A stretch of DNA of 32,561 nt, from NCBI GenBank assembly GCA_947451035.1, contig CANFXR010000023.1, positions 1 to 32,561 of the forward strand. The letters run 5' to 3'. The stretch comes from Burkholderiales bacterium. GTDB lineage: Bacteria; Pseudomonadota; Gammaproteobacteria; Burkholderiales; Burkholderiaceae_C. The notes beneath the pieces were generated by a model. The model had not been told where the DNA came from, made no database searches, and saw only the letters and a list, made by a program, of their open reading frames with translations. The position numbers and the translations under genes were made by a program. Each line of letters begins with the position of its first letter. The stretch's first letter is position 1. Positions 8,178 through 17,727 of the stretch are shown here, one piece after another.

Positions 8178-8403
8178 CCCCCCACTGATTTCGTTCCAAT
8201 GACATCTGCCCCGTATCGGGCGGATACCGACTCAGCAGCCATTGCAAAGATCACTGACGCGAGAGTGCTCGCGAGGTGCAGCAAGGCCCCAAGCCCCCCA
8301 GTGCCGCTGGACAGCCCGTCATCAGGGCCAGCGCAACTGAAGCGGCTGACACGACAGACCCTGAACATCCGTCGGCGAGATCCGACCGAGAACGACCATA
8401 GCC
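8155..8403 (+). other. Gene-free stretch between rluD and scpB with a small hairpin
   Basis: This 249-bp stretch has no coding frame with family character. It holds a promoter-like pair at its left end and one perfect inverted repeat, CGCGAG (8258-8263) and CTCGCG (8268-8273), with a 4-base loop. I could not match it to any riboswitch or known leader. The lack of a clear ribosome site before scpB is also notable. Confidence 0.5.
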
Positions 8404-9066
8404 ATGAAGACCCAGGATGCGAAGCGCGTCCTCGAAACCGCGCTCATCTGCGCTCGAGAACCCTTGGCGGTTCGCGAGATGCGTGCCTTGTTCGCCGACG
8501 AGATCGGCGTTGACGAGTTGCAGTTGCTGCTCGATGAGCTGGTGCTCGACTGGCACGACCGCGGCGTCGAACTCGTCGCCGTGGCCACCGGCTGGCGCTT
8601 TCAGAGCCGCCCGGAGATGCGCGAATTTCTGGACCGGCTCAACCCGGAAAAGCCGCCGAAATATTCACGTGCCGTGATGGAGACGCTCGCGATCATTGCC
8701 TACCGACAACCCGTGACCCGCGGCGACATCGAAGACATCCGTGGCGTTGCCGTGGCCAGCCAGATCATCAAGCAACTCGAGGACCGCGGCTGGGTCGAAT
8801 CGATCGGCTACCGCGAGGCGCCCGGGCGCCCGGCGTTGCTGGCGACCACGCGTCACTTTCTCGATGACCTCGGTCTGGCGAGTCTGGACGCGCTTCCACT
8901 GATCGACGGCCAGGCCGTACGCCTGGCCGCCTTTGAAGACCTCCTGCCCCAGCAGGCCTTGCTGATCGACGACACGCCGGCTGATGAGCCTGTGCGCCCG
9001 ACCGAACCCGATTCGCTGCCCTCAGATGTTGCCGGGGCGGCTTCACCCATGGAATGCCCCGAATGA
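8404..9066 (+). CDS. scpB: Segregation and condensation protein B
   Basis: ScpB is the winged-helix (kite) subunit that binds the kleisin ScpA in the SMC-ScpAB condensin, which compacts and segregates chromosomes. The 220-aa product has two winged-helix units. The hallmark of the second is YSRAVMETLAIIAYRQPVTR (87-106) followed by GDIEDIRGVAV and RGWVESIGYREAPGRPALL. The C-terminal 50 residues are acidic and probably flexible. Start ATG 8404 fits the usual N-terminus (TQDAKRVLETALIC) though its ribosome site is weak. scpA is not adjacent in this window. The stop overlaps the ATG of rluB (ATGA at 9063-9066), a pairing frequently seen in bacteria. Confidence 0.93.
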   Translation: MKTQDAKRVLETALICAREPLAVREMRALFADEIGVDELQLLLDELVLDWHDRGVELVAVATGWRFQSRPEMREFLDRLNPEKPPKYSRAVMETLAIIAYRQPVTRGDIEDIRGVAVASQIIKQLEDRGWVESIGYREAPGRPALLATTRHFLDDLGLASLDALPLIDGQAVRLAAFEDLLPQQALLIDDTPADEPVRPTEPDSLPSDVAGAASPMECPE

Positions 9067-10850
9067 ACGACACCCCCGAAAACCCTGGCCACACCGACGG
9101 CGAAGAGATTCCCGCATCGGCCCAAGACGATCAGATCGAAGCCGCGCCCAAGCCGGCCCGACGCAAACGCACGCCGAAGCCCGCGCTGGAAGCCATCCCT
9201 GTCGAGTCGGGTGAAACCGGGGAGCCGGTTGGGCAGGTGGCTGGCGAATTCGCTGGCGAGCCGGTCTCGACCGAGACCCGGGCCCGTTCGGAGTCTGACG
9301 ACGAGGCCTCGGACGACGATGAGTACGCTGCGTTGACCGCGCCCCGTCCCGAGCCCGCCGTGGCTGCCGAGGTGTTTGCGCAGGTGTTGTCCGGCGAGTT
9401 CGACATCGAGCCACCGGCTGCGCCGGAAAGTTCAGGCCCACCCAAGCGCGTGCTGCTCCCCGAGCCTGAGGCGCCCAAGCTGCACAAGGTGCTGGCCCAG
9501 TCGGGCATCGGCTCACGCCGCGACATGGAGCAAGCCATCGCCGATGGCCAGGTCGAGGTCAATGGCCAGCCCGCTCACACCGGGCAGCGCATCTCGTTTG
9601 GTGACCAGATCAAGGTGAATGGCAAGCCGGTTCGCGTGCGCATCATCCCGCCGCCGCCGCGCATCATTGCGTATCACAAGCCCACCGGTGAAGTGGTGAC
9701 CCACGACGATCCGGAACACCGCCCGACGGTGTTTCGCCGCCTGCCGCGATTGCCTCACGGCAAGTGGCAGTCGGTCGGCCGGCTCGACATCAACACCGAG
9801 GGGCTGCTGCTGTTCACCAACTCAGGTGAGCTCGCCAACCGCCTGATGCATCCGCGCTTCGGCGTGGAGCGCGAGTACGCCGTGCGCGTGCTCGGCACGC
9901 TGGATGCCGAATCGAAGGCGATGCTGCTCGAAGGCGTCACCATCGAAGGTCAGCCGGCCAGTTTCCGCTCCATCGAGAACGGCGGCGGCGAGGGCTTGAA
10001 TCACTGGTATCGGGTGGTCATCACCGAAGGCCGCAACCGCGAGGTTCGCAAGCTGTTCGAAGCGGTGGACCTCACCGTGAGTCGGCTGATTCGCATCCGC
10101 TACGGCTGCGTGGTGTTGCCGCGTGGCCTCAAGCGCGGTGTGTGGGTTGATCTGGAAGACTCCGATGTGCGTGCCATCCGGCGTCTGGCCGGCGGCGAGG
10201 CCGAAGGTGCTCCGCGTGACCAGCGTGGATCGCCGCGCGACCACGCGCAAGAAAATGCGCCGCGCCCGCAGCGCGGCCGCGACAAACCGCCGCAGGCCGA
10301 GCGCCGCAACGACCGTGCGCCGCGCCCCGGTGCGCCCGACAGGGATCGTCCGCGTCAGGAGCCGCGCGGCCCGCGTCCTGCGATGCCCGACGCGCCGGCG
10401 CGTGCCGAACAGTTTTCCGAAGAACGTCCACCGCGCAACGATGACCTGGACGACGATTTCGATCCCTCGCGGATTCCGAATCCACTCGAACAGACCTTCG
10501 ACAAGCGCTTTGTCCAAAACCCACGCAGCCCGGCGGGCGGGCGCGGTTTCCGCAGCGGCGGCGGCGGTTTTGGTGCTGGCGGCAGCGCACCGCCACCCGG
10601 GCCCAAGAAGGGCGACGGTCCCCGCCAACCCGATCCGATGCAGACATCGGTCGGCTACATCGGCGGTGAGGCGTTTCACCGCAAGGGTCAGCGAGGCGGC
10701 GGTGGACAAGGCCAAGGCGGCCAGGGTGGCGGCGGAGGCGGCGGTGGTGGTGGTGGTCGCGGAGGCAGCCGCGGGGGTGGCTTTGGCGGCGGCGGCGGGG
10801 GCAACAGTGGCGGCGGCGGTGGCGGTGGCGGTGGTCGACGCGGACGCTGA
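9063..10850 (+). CDS. rluB: 23S rRNA pseudouridine synthase RluB with long N- and C-terminal extensions
   Basis: RluB belongs to the RsuA/RluB/RluE/RluF family and modifies U2605 of 23S rRNA in E. coli. The start is set at 9063, where ATG overlaps the scpB stop; an in-frame ATG at 9054 would add three residues. The 595-aa product is about twice the E. coli length. Residues 1-135 are acidic and Pro-rich. An S4 domain spans about 139-190 ([20 protein letters not shown]). The catalytic domain runs to about 375, with GRLDINTEG at 239-247 and catalytic Asp D242. Residues 380-545 are Arg/Pro/Asp-rich with two non-repetitive islands (463-485 and 524-538), and 545-595 is almost only Gly with some Arg. 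The tail looks disordered and RGG-like and may bind RNA; this is inference. RluB is favoured over its relatives because of the scpB neighbour. Confidence 0.92.
   Translation: MNDTPENPGHTDGEEIPASAQDDQIEAAPKPARRKRTPKPALEAIPVESGETGEPVGQVAGEFAGEPVSTETRARSESDDEASDDDEYAALTAPRPEPAVAAEVFAQVLSGEFDIEPPAAPESSGPPKRVLLPEPEAPKLHKVLAQSGIGSRRDMEQAIADGQVEVNGQPAHTGQRISFGDQIKVNGKPVRVRIIPPPPRIIAYHKPTGEVVTHDDPEHRPTVFRRLPRLPHGKWQSVGRLDINTEGLLLFTNSGELANRLMHPRFGVEREYAVRVLGTLDAESKAMLLEGVTIEGQPASFRSIENGGGEGLNHWYRVVITEGRNREVRKLFEAVDLTVSRLIRIRYGCVVLPRGLKRGVWVDLEDSDVRAIRRLAGGEAEGAPRDQRGSPRDHAQENAPRPQRGRDKPPQAERRNDRAPRPGAPDRDRPRQEPRGPRPAMPDAPARAEQFSEERPPRNDDLDDDFDPSRIPNPLEQTFDKRFVQNPRSPAGGRGFRSGGGGFGAGGSAPPPGPKKGDGPRQPDPMQTSVGYIGGEAFHRKGQRGGGGQGQGGQGGGGGGGGGGGRGGSRGGGFGGGGGGNSGGGGGGGGGRRGR
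10695..10847 (+). repeat. GGN-codon low-complexity tract encoding the poly-Gly tail of RluB
   Basis: Almost every codon is GGC, GGT or GGA, interrupted by a few Arg, Gln, Ser, Phe and Asn codons. The longest unbroken Gly run is near residues 555-565 of RluB. Such imperfect trinucleotide tracts can slip during replication, so length may vary between strains and assembly errors are possible. All units are multiples of three, so slippage would keep the frame. Confidence 0.85.
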
Positions 10851-10915
10851 TCCGGCGGCCCCCCACAGTAGAATTCAAGGCTTTTCTCAGACATCTCCCA
10901 ACAGGAATTAACCCC

Positions 10916-11341
10916 ATGGCTATCGAACGCACGCTCTCCATCATCAAGCCCGACGCAGTCGCCAAGAACGTCATTGGCCAGATCTATGCCCGCTTCGAAG
11001 CGGCCGGCCTGAAGGTGATCGCAGCTCGCATGGCTCACCTGTCACGCGGTGAGGCTGAGGCCTTCTACGCGGTGCACAAGGCGCGCCCTTTCTTCAAGGA
11101 TCTGGTCGACTTCATGGTGTCGGGCCCGGTCATGATCCAGGCGCTCGAAGGCGACAACGCCATCGCCAAGAACCGCGACCTGATGGGTGCCACGGATCCG
11201 AAGAAGGCTGACAAGGGCACCATCCGCGCTGACTTTGCCGACAGCATCGATGCCAACGCCGTGCACGGTTCCGACGCAGCGGACACCGCCGCCCAGGAAA
11301 TCGCTTTCTTCTTCGCCGGCGCGAACGTCTACTCCCGCTGA
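10916..11341 (+). CDS. ndk: Nucleoside diphosphate kinase
   Basis: Ndk transfers the gamma-phosphate between nucleoside di- and triphosphates by a phospho-histidine intermediate, and so balances NTP and dNTP pools in the cytoplasm. The 141-aa length is standard. The start [15 protein letters not shown] is the family N-terminus, and NAVHGSD at 114-120 carries the catalytic His (H117). The ATG has a good ribosome site (AGGAA at 10903-10907). It lies 65 bp after rluB and 31 bp before rlmN. A TAGAAT hexamer around 10868 could be a -10 box, but no -35 partner is visible. The ndk-rlmN order is a conserved pair in proteobacteria. Confidence 0.97.
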   Translation: MAIERTLSIIKPDAVAKNVIGQIYARFEAAGLKVIAARMAHLSRGEAEAFYAVHKARPFFKDLVDFMVSGPVMIQALEGDNAIAKNRDLMGATDPKKADKGTIRADFADSIDANAVHGSDAADTAAQEIAFFFAGANVYSR

Positions 11342-11372
11342 GTCGGCAACTCACCGGCCAATCGGGCCTGCC

Positions 11373-12551
11373 ATGACCGCCGTCAACCTGCTCGACTTTG
11401 ATCTGGCCGGCCTGACGGCGTACTGCGAGCAACTCGGCGAGAAGCGGTTTCGCGCGACGCAGTTGTTTCGCTGGATTCATCAGCGTGGCGCGTCCGATTT
11501 CTCTCAGATGTCCGATCTCGCCAAGTCGCTTCGGCAGCGGCTGGCCGGCGTGGCCGAGGTTCGTGTGCCCGCGGTACTCAGTGAGCAGGCATCGTCCGAC
11601 GGCACGATCAAGTGGCTGTTCGACGTGGGTGGCGGCGATGCCGTCGAAACGGTCTTCATCCCCGAAGTTGACCGCGGCACGCTGTGTGTGTCGTCGCAGG
11701 CCGGTTGTGCGGTCGGCTGCCGGTTCTGCTCGACAGGCCATCAGGGCTTCAGCCGCAACCTGACCACCGCCGAAATCGTCGGCCAGTTGTGGTTCGCCGA
11801 GCACCATTTGCGCGTGCGGCTGCAACTGCCTGAAGGCACCCGGGCGATCACCAACGTGGTGATGATGGGCATGGGCGAGCCGCTGCAGAACTACGCGGCG
11901 TTGCTGCCCGCATTGCGCGTCATGCTCGATGACCATGGCTACGGCCTGTCGCGGCGGCGTGTCACCGTATCGACCTCGGGCGTGGTGCCCATGATGGATC
12001 GCCTGCGCGCCGATTGCCCGGTGGCACTGGCCGTGTCGCTGCACGCGCCGCATGACGCGCTGCGCGACGATCTGGTGCCGCTCAATCGCAAATACCCGCT
12101 GGCTGAATTGCTGGCGGCCTGCTCGCGTTACCTCGAGTCAGCGCCCCGAGACTTCATCACCTTCGAGTACTGCATGCTCGATGGCGTCAACGACTCCCCC
12201 GAGCATGCGGCGCAGCTGGTGGATCTGGTCCAGGGCGCCGGCAGCGAGCCGCTGAAGTGCAAGTTCAACCTGATTCCTTTCAATCCCTTTCCGGCATCGG
12301 GGTTGCTGTGCAGTCCGCGCGAGCGGGTGACACAGTTCGCACACGTGCTGCAGGATGCGGGTATCGTGACCACGATCCGCAAGACCCGCGGCGACGACAT
12401 CGACGCTGCATGCGGCCAGCTCGCCGGAGAAGTGCAGGACCGCACCCGGGTGCAGCAGCGGCTGGCCGGGCGGGTTCACATACCGATCACGGCCGAGGGT
12501 TCGCCAACGTCGCGCCTCAACCTGGCGGCAGTCCACGAAGGTCAGGCATGA
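11373..12551 (+). CDS. rlmN: Dual-specificity 23S rRNA/tRNA adenine-C2 methyltransferase RlmN
   Basis: RlmN is a radical SAM enzyme that methylates C2 of A2503 in 23S rRNA and of A37 in some tRNAs. The 392-aa protein has the [4Fe-4S] motif CAVGCRFC, with C112, C116 and C119. The two other catalytic cysteines, equivalent to E. coli C118 and C355, are present as C105 (RGTLCVSSQ) and C347 (DIDAACGQL). [14 protein letters not shown] and [10 protein letters not shown] are further family marks. The start is ATG 11373 ([11 protein letters not shown]); the open frame extends upstream to 11187 but that part is an antisense-like shadow of ndk. The stop overlaps the pilF start as ATGA (12548-12551). Confidence 0.96.
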   Translation: MTAVNLLDFDLAGLTAYCEQLGEKRFRATQLFRWIHQRGASDFSQMSDLAKSLRQRLAGVAEVRVPAVLSEQASSDGTIKWLFDVGGGDAVETVFIPEVDRGTLCVSSQAGCAVGCRFCSTGHQGFSRNLTTAEIVGQLWFAEHHLRVRLQLPEGTRAITNVVMMGMGEPLQNYAALLPALRVMLDDHGYGLSRRRVTVSTSGVVPMMDRLRADCPVALAVSLHAPHDALRDDLVPLNRKYPLAELLAACSRYLESAPRDFITFEYCMLDGVNDSPEHAAQLVDLVQGAGSEPLKCKFNLIPFNPFPASGLLCSPRERVTQFAHVLQDAGIVTTIRKTRGDDIDAACGQLAGEVQDRTRVQQRLAGRVHIPITAEGSPTSRLNLAAVHEGQA

Positions 12552-13402
12552 CGACAAGACAACGCTTCGCGACCCGCGCGTGCGCCACCGCCAGCACATG
12601 GTTTGCCGTCGCGCTGGTGTCGGCCGTGTTGACGGGGTGCGTGCACCACACCACCGAGGGTGTCCCGGGTCTGCCGTCGTCGTCGGATGCCTCGAAAGAT
12701 CGCGGCACCGCGTCCGATGAGTCCGAGACCGCCAGACGGGGCCGGGTTCGCCTCGAACTGGCCTCGGCGTATTTCGGGCGCGGGCAAATGACAACGGCGC
12801 TCGATGAGGTCAAGCGTTCGATCGCTGCCGATCCGACCGTGGCAGCGGCCTACAACCTGCGCGGCTTGATTTACGGCAGCCTCGGCGACAGCCGCCTTGC
12901 CGAGGAAAGCTTCCGCCGCGCCTTGCAGCTCGATCCCCGCGATACCGACACGATGCAGAACTTCGGCTGGTACCTGTGCCAGCAGTCGCGCTTCGCTGAA
13001 GCCGAGAACCTGTTCGCGCAGACCCTGAAATCGCCCCGGTATCAAGACACCCCGCGCACCCTGCTCACGCAGGGCGTTTGCCAGGCGCGCAGTGGCAAGC
13101 TCGACGATGCCGAGCGCACGCTGGTTCGGGCCTACGGGCTTGACGTGTCCAACCCCGCCATCGCCGTCAACCTGAGCGAGGTTCTCTACCGCAAGGGAGA
13201 ACTCGAGCGGGCACGCTTCTACATCAGGCGCGTCAATTCGTCCGCCGACCTGATCAGCGCCCAGACGCTGTGGCTGGCGGTGCGGATTGAAAACAAGATG
13301 GGCAACCGCAATGCGGTGGCCGATCTCAGCGACCAGCTGCGCAATCGTTTCCCGCAGTCCACCGAAGCCAATTCGCTCGCAGAGGGCCGATTTGATGAGT
13401 GA
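12548..13402 (+). CDS. pilF: Type IV pilus biogenesis/stability lipoprotein PilF (PilW), TPR protein
   Basis: PilF/PilW is the outer-membrane pilotin that helps the PilQ secretin reach or assemble in the outer membrane. The 284-aa product has a lipoprotein signal with lipobox LTGC and lipidated Cys at residue 31. It is followed by a short Ser/Asp linker (35-60) and consecutive TPR helices from about 64, for example [20 protein letters not shown], then [14 protein letters not shown] and [20 protein letters not shown]. The start is ATG 12548 in the ATGA overlap with rlmN; the upstream frame to 12257 is a shadow. The stop overlaps rodZ by 8 bases. The position between rlmN and rodZ is typical and supports PilF over other TPR lipoproteins. 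Whether the organism makes type IV pili cannot be seen here. Confidence 0.88.
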   Translation: MTTRQRFATRACATASTWFAVALVSAVLTGCVHHTTEGVPGLPSSSDASKDRGTASDESETARRGRVRLELASAYFGRGQMTTALDEVKRSIAADPTVAAAYNLRGLIYGSLGDSRLAEESFRRALQLDPRDTDTMQNFGWYLCQQSRFAEAENLFAQTLKSPRYQDTPRTLLTQGVCQARSGKLDDAERTLVRAYGLDVSNPAIAVNLSEVLYRKGELERARFYIRRVNSSADLISAQTLWLAVRIENKMGNRNAVADLSDQLRNRFPQSTEANSLAEGRFDE

Positions 13403-14273
13403 CCAGGACACCGCTGACCACTCCACGCCGAAAAGCGCGGGGGCCATGCTGCGCGAGGCCCGGCAAGCCCAAGGCCTGCACATCGGCGCGCTCGCCGCAT
13501 CGATCAGGGTGCCTCAGCGCAAGCTGGAGTTGCTCGAAGCCGACCGGCTCGCCGAACTCCCCGACGCGACCTTCGCGCGGGCGCTGGCTCAAACGATGTG
13601 TCGCAGCCTGAAGATCGATCCTGCACCGGTTCTGGCCGCGCTGCCTCCAGCCTCTGGCCATCGGCTTGAGGCGGTGGATGAGGGCATCAAGCTTCCGTTT
13701 CGTGACCGACCAGGGCGCCATGAGCCCGCGAACGCATCGGCGCTGGGGTCTCCAGCGGTGTGGGTGGCGGTGCTGATCGCGGTGGCGGCTCTATCCTTGT
13801 ATCTGATGCCGCCCGACTGGATCGGCAACGTGCGCGGATTCATTCAGGGTTCCGGCACGCAGCCGGCTGACGCGGCCGCATCAGCCGCGGGACCGGCTTC
13901 CGTGGTGGCTTCAGCCGAGGCTTCGGCGCACGGGGCTGAGGTGCCCGAGGCGGGCACAGCCGGCTCGGTGGTCGAGACGGTGCACTCCGCGCCCGACGTA
14001 TCGTTCACAGCCGAGTCTGTCGCATCGGCGGCCGCCACCGGACCTTTGCAGTTGAAGGCCAGCGAGCAGTCGTGGGTCGAGGTGATCGACGGCCGATCCC
14101 AGATCGTGTTTTCGCGCATGCTTCAGCCCGGTGAAATGGTGGCGCTCGATGGCGCCTTGCCGCTGCGCATCAAGGTCGGCAACGCGGCGGCGACTCAGCT
14201 GTCCTATCGCGGCGTCGCGGTCGATCTGGCTGCGTCGACGCGCGATAACGTGGCACGTCTCGAACTCAAGTAG
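13395..14273 (+). CDS. rodZ: RodZ-like cytoskeletal/membrane protein (HTH-TM-DUF4115)
   Basis: RodZ is a bitopic inner-membrane protein that links MreB filaments to the cell wall machinery in rods. The 292-aa product has the expected order. An N-terminal helix-turn-helix of the Xre type lies at about 14-80 ([20 protein letters not shown]). A basic juxtamembrane stretch is followed by one transmembrane helix at about 120-138 ([19 protein letters not shown]). A low-complexity Ala/Ser/Glu linker (150-215) leads to a periplasmic DUF4115 beta domain (218-292) with [18 protein letters not shown]. The ATG at 13395 overlaps the end of pilF by 8 bases; the longer upstream frame is inside pilF. It is followed 11 bases later by ispG, the same order as in E. 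coli. Confidence 0.9.
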   Translation: MSDQDTADHSTPKSAGAMLREARQAQGLHIGALAASIRVPQRKLELLEADRLAELPDATFARALAQTMCRSLKIDPAPVLAALPPASGHRLEAVDEGIKLPFRDRPGRHEPANASALGSPAVWVAVLIAVAALSLYLMPPDWIGNVRGFIQGSGTQPADAAASAAGPASVVASAEASAHGAEVPEAGTAGSVVETVHSAPDVSFTAESVASAAATGPLQLKASEQSWVEVIDGRSQIVFSRMLQPGEMVALDGALPLRIKVGNAAATQLSYRGVAVDLAASTRDNVARLELK

Positions 14274-14284
14274 AGGTCCAGCAA

Positions 14285-15598
14285 ATGAAACCGCACGCCA
14301 TCGAGCAACGATCACCGGACCCTGTGGCAGGTCTTGACGATTTCATCGAGCCGGCGCGGCCCGCCGCCAAGCGCACCCGCCAGGCCGAGGTCCGCTGGGG
14401 TTCGCGCGTGGTCACGATCGGGGGAGCCGCACCGGTGCGCGTGCAGTCGATGACGAACACCGACACCGTCGATGTGATCGGCACCGCGATCCAGGTCAAG
14501 GAACTCGCCGTGGCGGGATCCGAGCTGGTGCGCATCACGGTCAACACGCCGGAGGCTGCAGCCGCGGTGCCGCACATCCGCGATCAACTCGACCGCATGG
14601 GCATTGATGTGCCGCTGGTGGGCGACTTTCACTACAACGGCCACCGCCTGCTCAGCGAGCACCCGGCGTGCGCCGAGGCGCTGTCGAAGTACCGCATCAA
14701 CCCCGGCAACGTGGGCAAGGGCGACAAGGGCGACCGGCAGTTTGCGCAGATGATCGAGATCGCCGCGCGCCACGACAAGGCGGTTCGCATCGGCGTCAAC
14801 TGGGGCAGCCTCGACTCCGATCTGCTCGCGCAGATGATGGACGACAACGCCCGGCTGCCCGAGCCGCACGAGCCTCAGCAAATCATGTACCGCGCGCTGA
14901 TCACCTCGGCGATCACCTCGGCGCGGCGTGCCGAAGCGCTGGGTTTGCGCGGCGATCAGATCATCCTGTCTTGCAAGATGTCGGGCGTGCAGGATCTGGT
15001 CAGCGTCTACCGGGCGTTGGCCAAGCGTTGTGATTACGCGCTGCACCTGGGCCTCACCGAGGCCGGCATGGGCACCAAGGGCACGGTGGCTTCGGCCGCC
15101 GCGCTCGCCTTGCTGCTGCAAGACGGCATCGGCGACACCATCCGCGTGTCGCTCACGCCGCAGCCCGGCGAGGCGCGCACGCAAGAGGTGGTGGTGGCGC
15201 TCGAGGTGCTGCAGTCGCTGGGCTTGCGCTCGTTCAATCCCAGCGTCACGGCCTGCCCGGGCTGTGGCCGCACCACCAGCACCACGTTCCAGGAACTCGC
15301 CAAGCAGATCGACGACCACTTGCGCGCACAAATGCCGGTGTGGCGTGCGCGCTATCCGGGCGTCGAGAGCATGAAGGTCGCGGTGATGGGCTGCATCGTC
15401 AACGGGCCGGGCGAAAGCAAGCACGCCGACATCGGCATCAGCCTGCCCGGCACCGGTGAAGCGCCGGCCGCTCCGGTGTTCATCGACGGCGAAAAGGCCC
15501 TGACGTTGCGTGGCGAGCACATCGCCGCTGAATTCCACGCGCTGGTCGAGCGCTACATCGAAAAACGATACGGGGCATCGACCGAAGCATCCGCCTGA
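14285..15598 (+). CDS. ispG: 4-hydroxy-3-methylbut-2-enyl-diphosphate synthase (GcpE)
   Basis: IspG converts MEcPP to HMBPP in the non-mevalonate isoprenoid pathway, using a [4Fe-4S] cluster fed by flavodoxin or ferredoxin. At 437 aa it is longer than the 372 aa of E. coli IspG. The cluster ligands are C324 and C327 ([11 protein letters not shown]) and C370 with E377 ([10 protein letters not shown]). The spacing between the second and third Cys is 43 residues against 32 in E. coli, and a long N-terminus adds more; betaproteobacterial forms are generally longer. [18 protein letters not shown] and [13 protein letters not shown] are further signatures. AGAGG lies just before the ATG. It follows rodZ by 11 bp and precedes hisS by 108 bp. 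Confidence 0.97.
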   Translation: MKPHAIEQRSPDPVAGLDDFIEPARPAAKRTRQAEVRWGSRVVTIGGAAPVRVQSMTNTDTVDVIGTAIQVKELAVAGSELVRITVNTPEAAAAVPHIRDQLDRMGIDVPLVGDFHYNGHRLLSEHPACAEALSKYRINPGNVGKGDKGDRQFAQMIEIAARHDKAVRIGVNWGSLDSDLLAQMMDDNARLPEPHEPQQIMYRALITSAITSARRAEALGLRGDQIILSCKMSGVQDLVSVYRALAKRCDYALHLGLTEAGMGTKGTVASAAALALLLQDGIGDTIRVSLTPQPGEARTQEVVVALEVLQSLGLRSFNPSVTACPGCGRTTSTTFQELAKQIDDHLRAQMPVWRARYPGVESMKVAVMGCIVNGPGESKHADIGISLPGTGEAPAAPVFIDGEKALTLRGEHIAAEFHALVERYIEKRYGASTEASA

Positions 15599-15706
15599 GG
15601 CCGCGCCGTTGGCGAAGGCCGTGCACGGTCCTTCACGCGGTGTCGCGATTCCCTCCGGGGCAACGCCCGTCGGGTCGTCGTGCCTTGGTGAACCCATGAG
15701 AAAGCA

Positions 15707-17002
15707 ATGAGCGAAACCATCAAGGCCGTCAAAGGCATGAACGACATCCTGCCGCCCGAGTCGGCGACCTGGGACTGGCTCGAAGGCTGCGTGCGCTCGC
15801 TGATGACGCGCCACGGCTACGTGGGCGTGCGCACGCCCATCGTCGAGCCCACGGCGCTTTTCGTGCGCGGGTTGGGCGAAGTCACTGACATCGTCGAAAA
15901 AGAGATGTATTCGTTCGAGGATGCGATGAACGGCGACCGGCTCACGCTGCGCCCCGAGAACACCGCGGGCGTGGTGCGTGCGGTCACCGAGCATTCGCTG
16001 CTGCGTGATGGCGGCAAGCGCCTGTACTACATCGGCCCGATGTTTCGCCACGAGCGGCCGCAAAAGGGTCGCTACCGGCAGTTTCACCAGGTGGGCGCCG
16101 AGGCGCTGGGCTACGCCGGCCCCGACGTCGATGCCGAGCTGATCCTGATGTGCCGCATGCTGTGGCGCGAACTGGGGCTGGTCGATGGCCGCGATATACG
16201 CCTTGAGCTCAACAGCCTGGGTCAGCCCGACGAGCGGCGCGCGCATCGAGACGCCTTGATCGCGCACTTCGAGGCCCATGCCGAATTGCTGGACGACGAT
16301 GCCAAGCGGCGCTTGCACAGCAATCCGCTGCGCATCCTCGACACCAAGAATCCGGCGATGCAGGCAGTGGTCGAAAGCGCTCCGCAGCTGATGTCGTTCC
16401 TGGGCGCCGAATCGCTGGCGCATTTCGATGCGGTGCGCGCCTCGCTGGACGCCGTGGGTCAGGCCTACCGCGTCAACCCGCGGCTGGTGCGCGGCATGGA
16501 TTACTACAACCTCACGGTGTTCGAGTGGGTCACCGAGCGGCTGGGTTCGCAAGGCACGGTGTGTGGCGGCGGCCGCTACGACACCCTGATCGAGCAGCTC
16601 GGCGGCAAGCCGGCACCGGCCGTAGGCTGGGGCCTAGGCATCGAGCGCTTGCTGCTGCTGCTGCAAGAAGCCGGTGTGGCCGCCCCCGTGGTCAGACCGG
16701 ATGCCTACGCCGTGGTCACGTCGGCCGCGTCGGTGCCGGTTGCGCTGCGAACCATCGACACGCTGCGCGCATCGGGCGTGTCGGTGTTGATGCACGCCGC
16801 GGGGCGTGACGGGCTGGGCAGCATGAAAGCTCAGTTCAAGCGCGCCGACGCCAGCGGAGCCGACTACGCGCTGATCTTCGGCGACGATGAAGTGGCGCGC
16901 GGCGAGGTGTCGGTCAAGCCCCTGCGCAATGCCGACGAGCCCCAGCAGGCCTATTCGCTCGCCGAGGCAAGCGACTGGGCGATGCGACTGCGCAACGCAT
17001 AA
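15707..17002 (+). CDS. hisS: Histidyl-tRNA synthetase
   Basis: Class II synthetase that charges tRNA-His, 431 aa, normal length. The N-terminus [14 protein letters not shown] is typical. Motif 2 is [16 protein letters not shown] (113-128). The His-binding loop [10 protein letters not shown] is at 260-269, and the glycine-rich CGGGRYDTL at 286-294. Motif 3 is GWGLGIERL (307-315) with its ATP-binding Arg. The C-terminal anticodon-binding domain follows to residue 431. A weak ribosome site (GAGAAAG) precedes ATG 15707. The 108-bp gap before it shows no clear promoter. yfgM follows after 29 bp, as in many proteobacteria. A paralogue without synthetase motifs (hisZ) lies 7 kb downstream. Confidence 0.97.
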   Translation: MSETIKAVKGMNDILPPESATWDWLEGCVRSLMTRHGYVGVRTPIVEPTALFVRGLGEVTDIVEKEMYSFEDAMNGDRLTLRPENTAGVVRAVTEHSLLRDGGKRLYYIGPMFRHERPQKGRYRQFHQVGAEALGYAGPDVDAELILMCRMLWRELGLVDGRDIRLELNSLGQPDERRAHRDALIAHFEAHAELLDDDAKRRLHSNPLRILDTKNPAMQAVVESAPQLMSFLGAESLAHFDAVRASLDAVGQAYRVNPRLVRGMDYYNLTVFEWVTERLGSQGTVCGGGRYDTLIEQLGGKPAPAVGWGLGIERLLLLLQEAGVAAPVVRPDAYAVVTSAASVPVALRTIDTLRASGVSVLMHAAGRDGLGSMKAQFKRADASGADYALIFGDDEVARGEVSVKPLRNADEPQQAYSLAEASDWAMRLRNA

Positions 17003-17031
17003 TTCCCCGTTACCCGGACCCGACCTCAGAC

Positions 17032-17727
17032 ATGGCCACGCATCTCGATCTCGAAGAACAAGAACAGCTCGACGCCGTCAAGCACTTCTGGAAGCGCTAC
17101 GGCAACGTGATCGTCAGCGTACTGACCGCCGTGCTGGTGTGCTTTTCGGCATGGAATGGCTGGAACTGGTGGCAGCGCGATCAGGCTGCGAAGGCCGGCG
17201 CCATGTTCGACGAACTCGAGCGTGCTGCCCAGGCCAGTGATGCCGACAAGGCGGGCCGCATCTTCAACGACTTGAAAGATCGCTACGGTCGCACCTCGTT
17301 TGCCCAGCAAGGCGGGCTGTTGAGCGCCCGTGTTCAGGCCGAAGCCGGCCAGGCCGATGCGGCCAAGGCCGCACTCACGTGGGTCGGTGCGAATGCCCCG
17401 GAAACCGAGTACCAGACCATCGCCAAGCTGCGTCTGGCCGGGCTGCTCCTCGACGCGAAGCAGTATGACGACGCGCTGAAGCAACTCGATTCGGCCACTG
17501 CGGAAGGTTTCGAAGCGCTGGTGGAAGACCGGCGCGGCGACGTGCTGTTGGCCCAGGGCAAGACCGATGAGGCGAAAGCCGCCTACAAGAAGGCATGGCA
17601 GGCCATGAATCCGAAGATCGAATACCGGCGGCTGATCGAAGCCAAGCTGACAGCGATGGGCGCGCCGCCCGAGGCTGCGGCCAGCACCGAAGCCGCCCAC
17701 GTCGCCAGCGCAGGAGCGTCGAAATGA
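17032..17727 (+). CDS. yfgM: YfgM-family tetratricopeptide protein (ancillary SecYEG translocon subunit)
   Basis: YfgM is an inner-membrane protein with a periplasmic TPR domain that, in E. coli, associates with SecYEG and the chaperone PpiD. The 231-aa product starts with the cytoplasmic segment ATHLDLEEQEQLDAVKHFWK. One transmembrane helix follows at about 24-42 with a Trp-rich exit (WNGWNWWQRD). The rest is helical TPR-like repeats, including RLAGLLLDAKQYDDALKQL and RRGDVLLAQGKTDEAKAAYK. The C-terminal 20 residues are Ala/Ser-rich and flexible. It lies 29 bp after hisS and its stop overlaps the bamB start (ATGA at 17724-17727), the same hisS-yfgM-bamB-der order as in enterobacteria. Confidence 0.92.
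   Translation: MATHLDLEEQEQLDAVKHFWKRYGNVIVSVLTAVLVCFSAWNGWNWWQRDQAAKAGAMFDELERAAQASDADKAGRIFNDLKDRYGRTSFAQQGGLLSARVQAEAGQADAAKAALTWVGANAPETEYQTIAKLRLAGLLLDAKQYDDALKQLDSATAEGFEALVEDRRGDVLLAQGKTDEAKAAYKKAWQAMNPKIEYRRLIEAKLTAMGAPPEAAASTEAAHVASAGASK

Noticed and set aside
10695-10847. Repeats that might suggest a CRISPR or tandem array
   Set aside because: They are in-frame glycine codons in rluB with no spacer-repeat pattern.
14312-16552. A 746-codon open frame on the minus strand
   Set aside because: It is antisense to ispG and hisS, which have full motif sets. Its product is His/Arg/Gln-rich without any domain, as expected for the complement of GC-rich codons.
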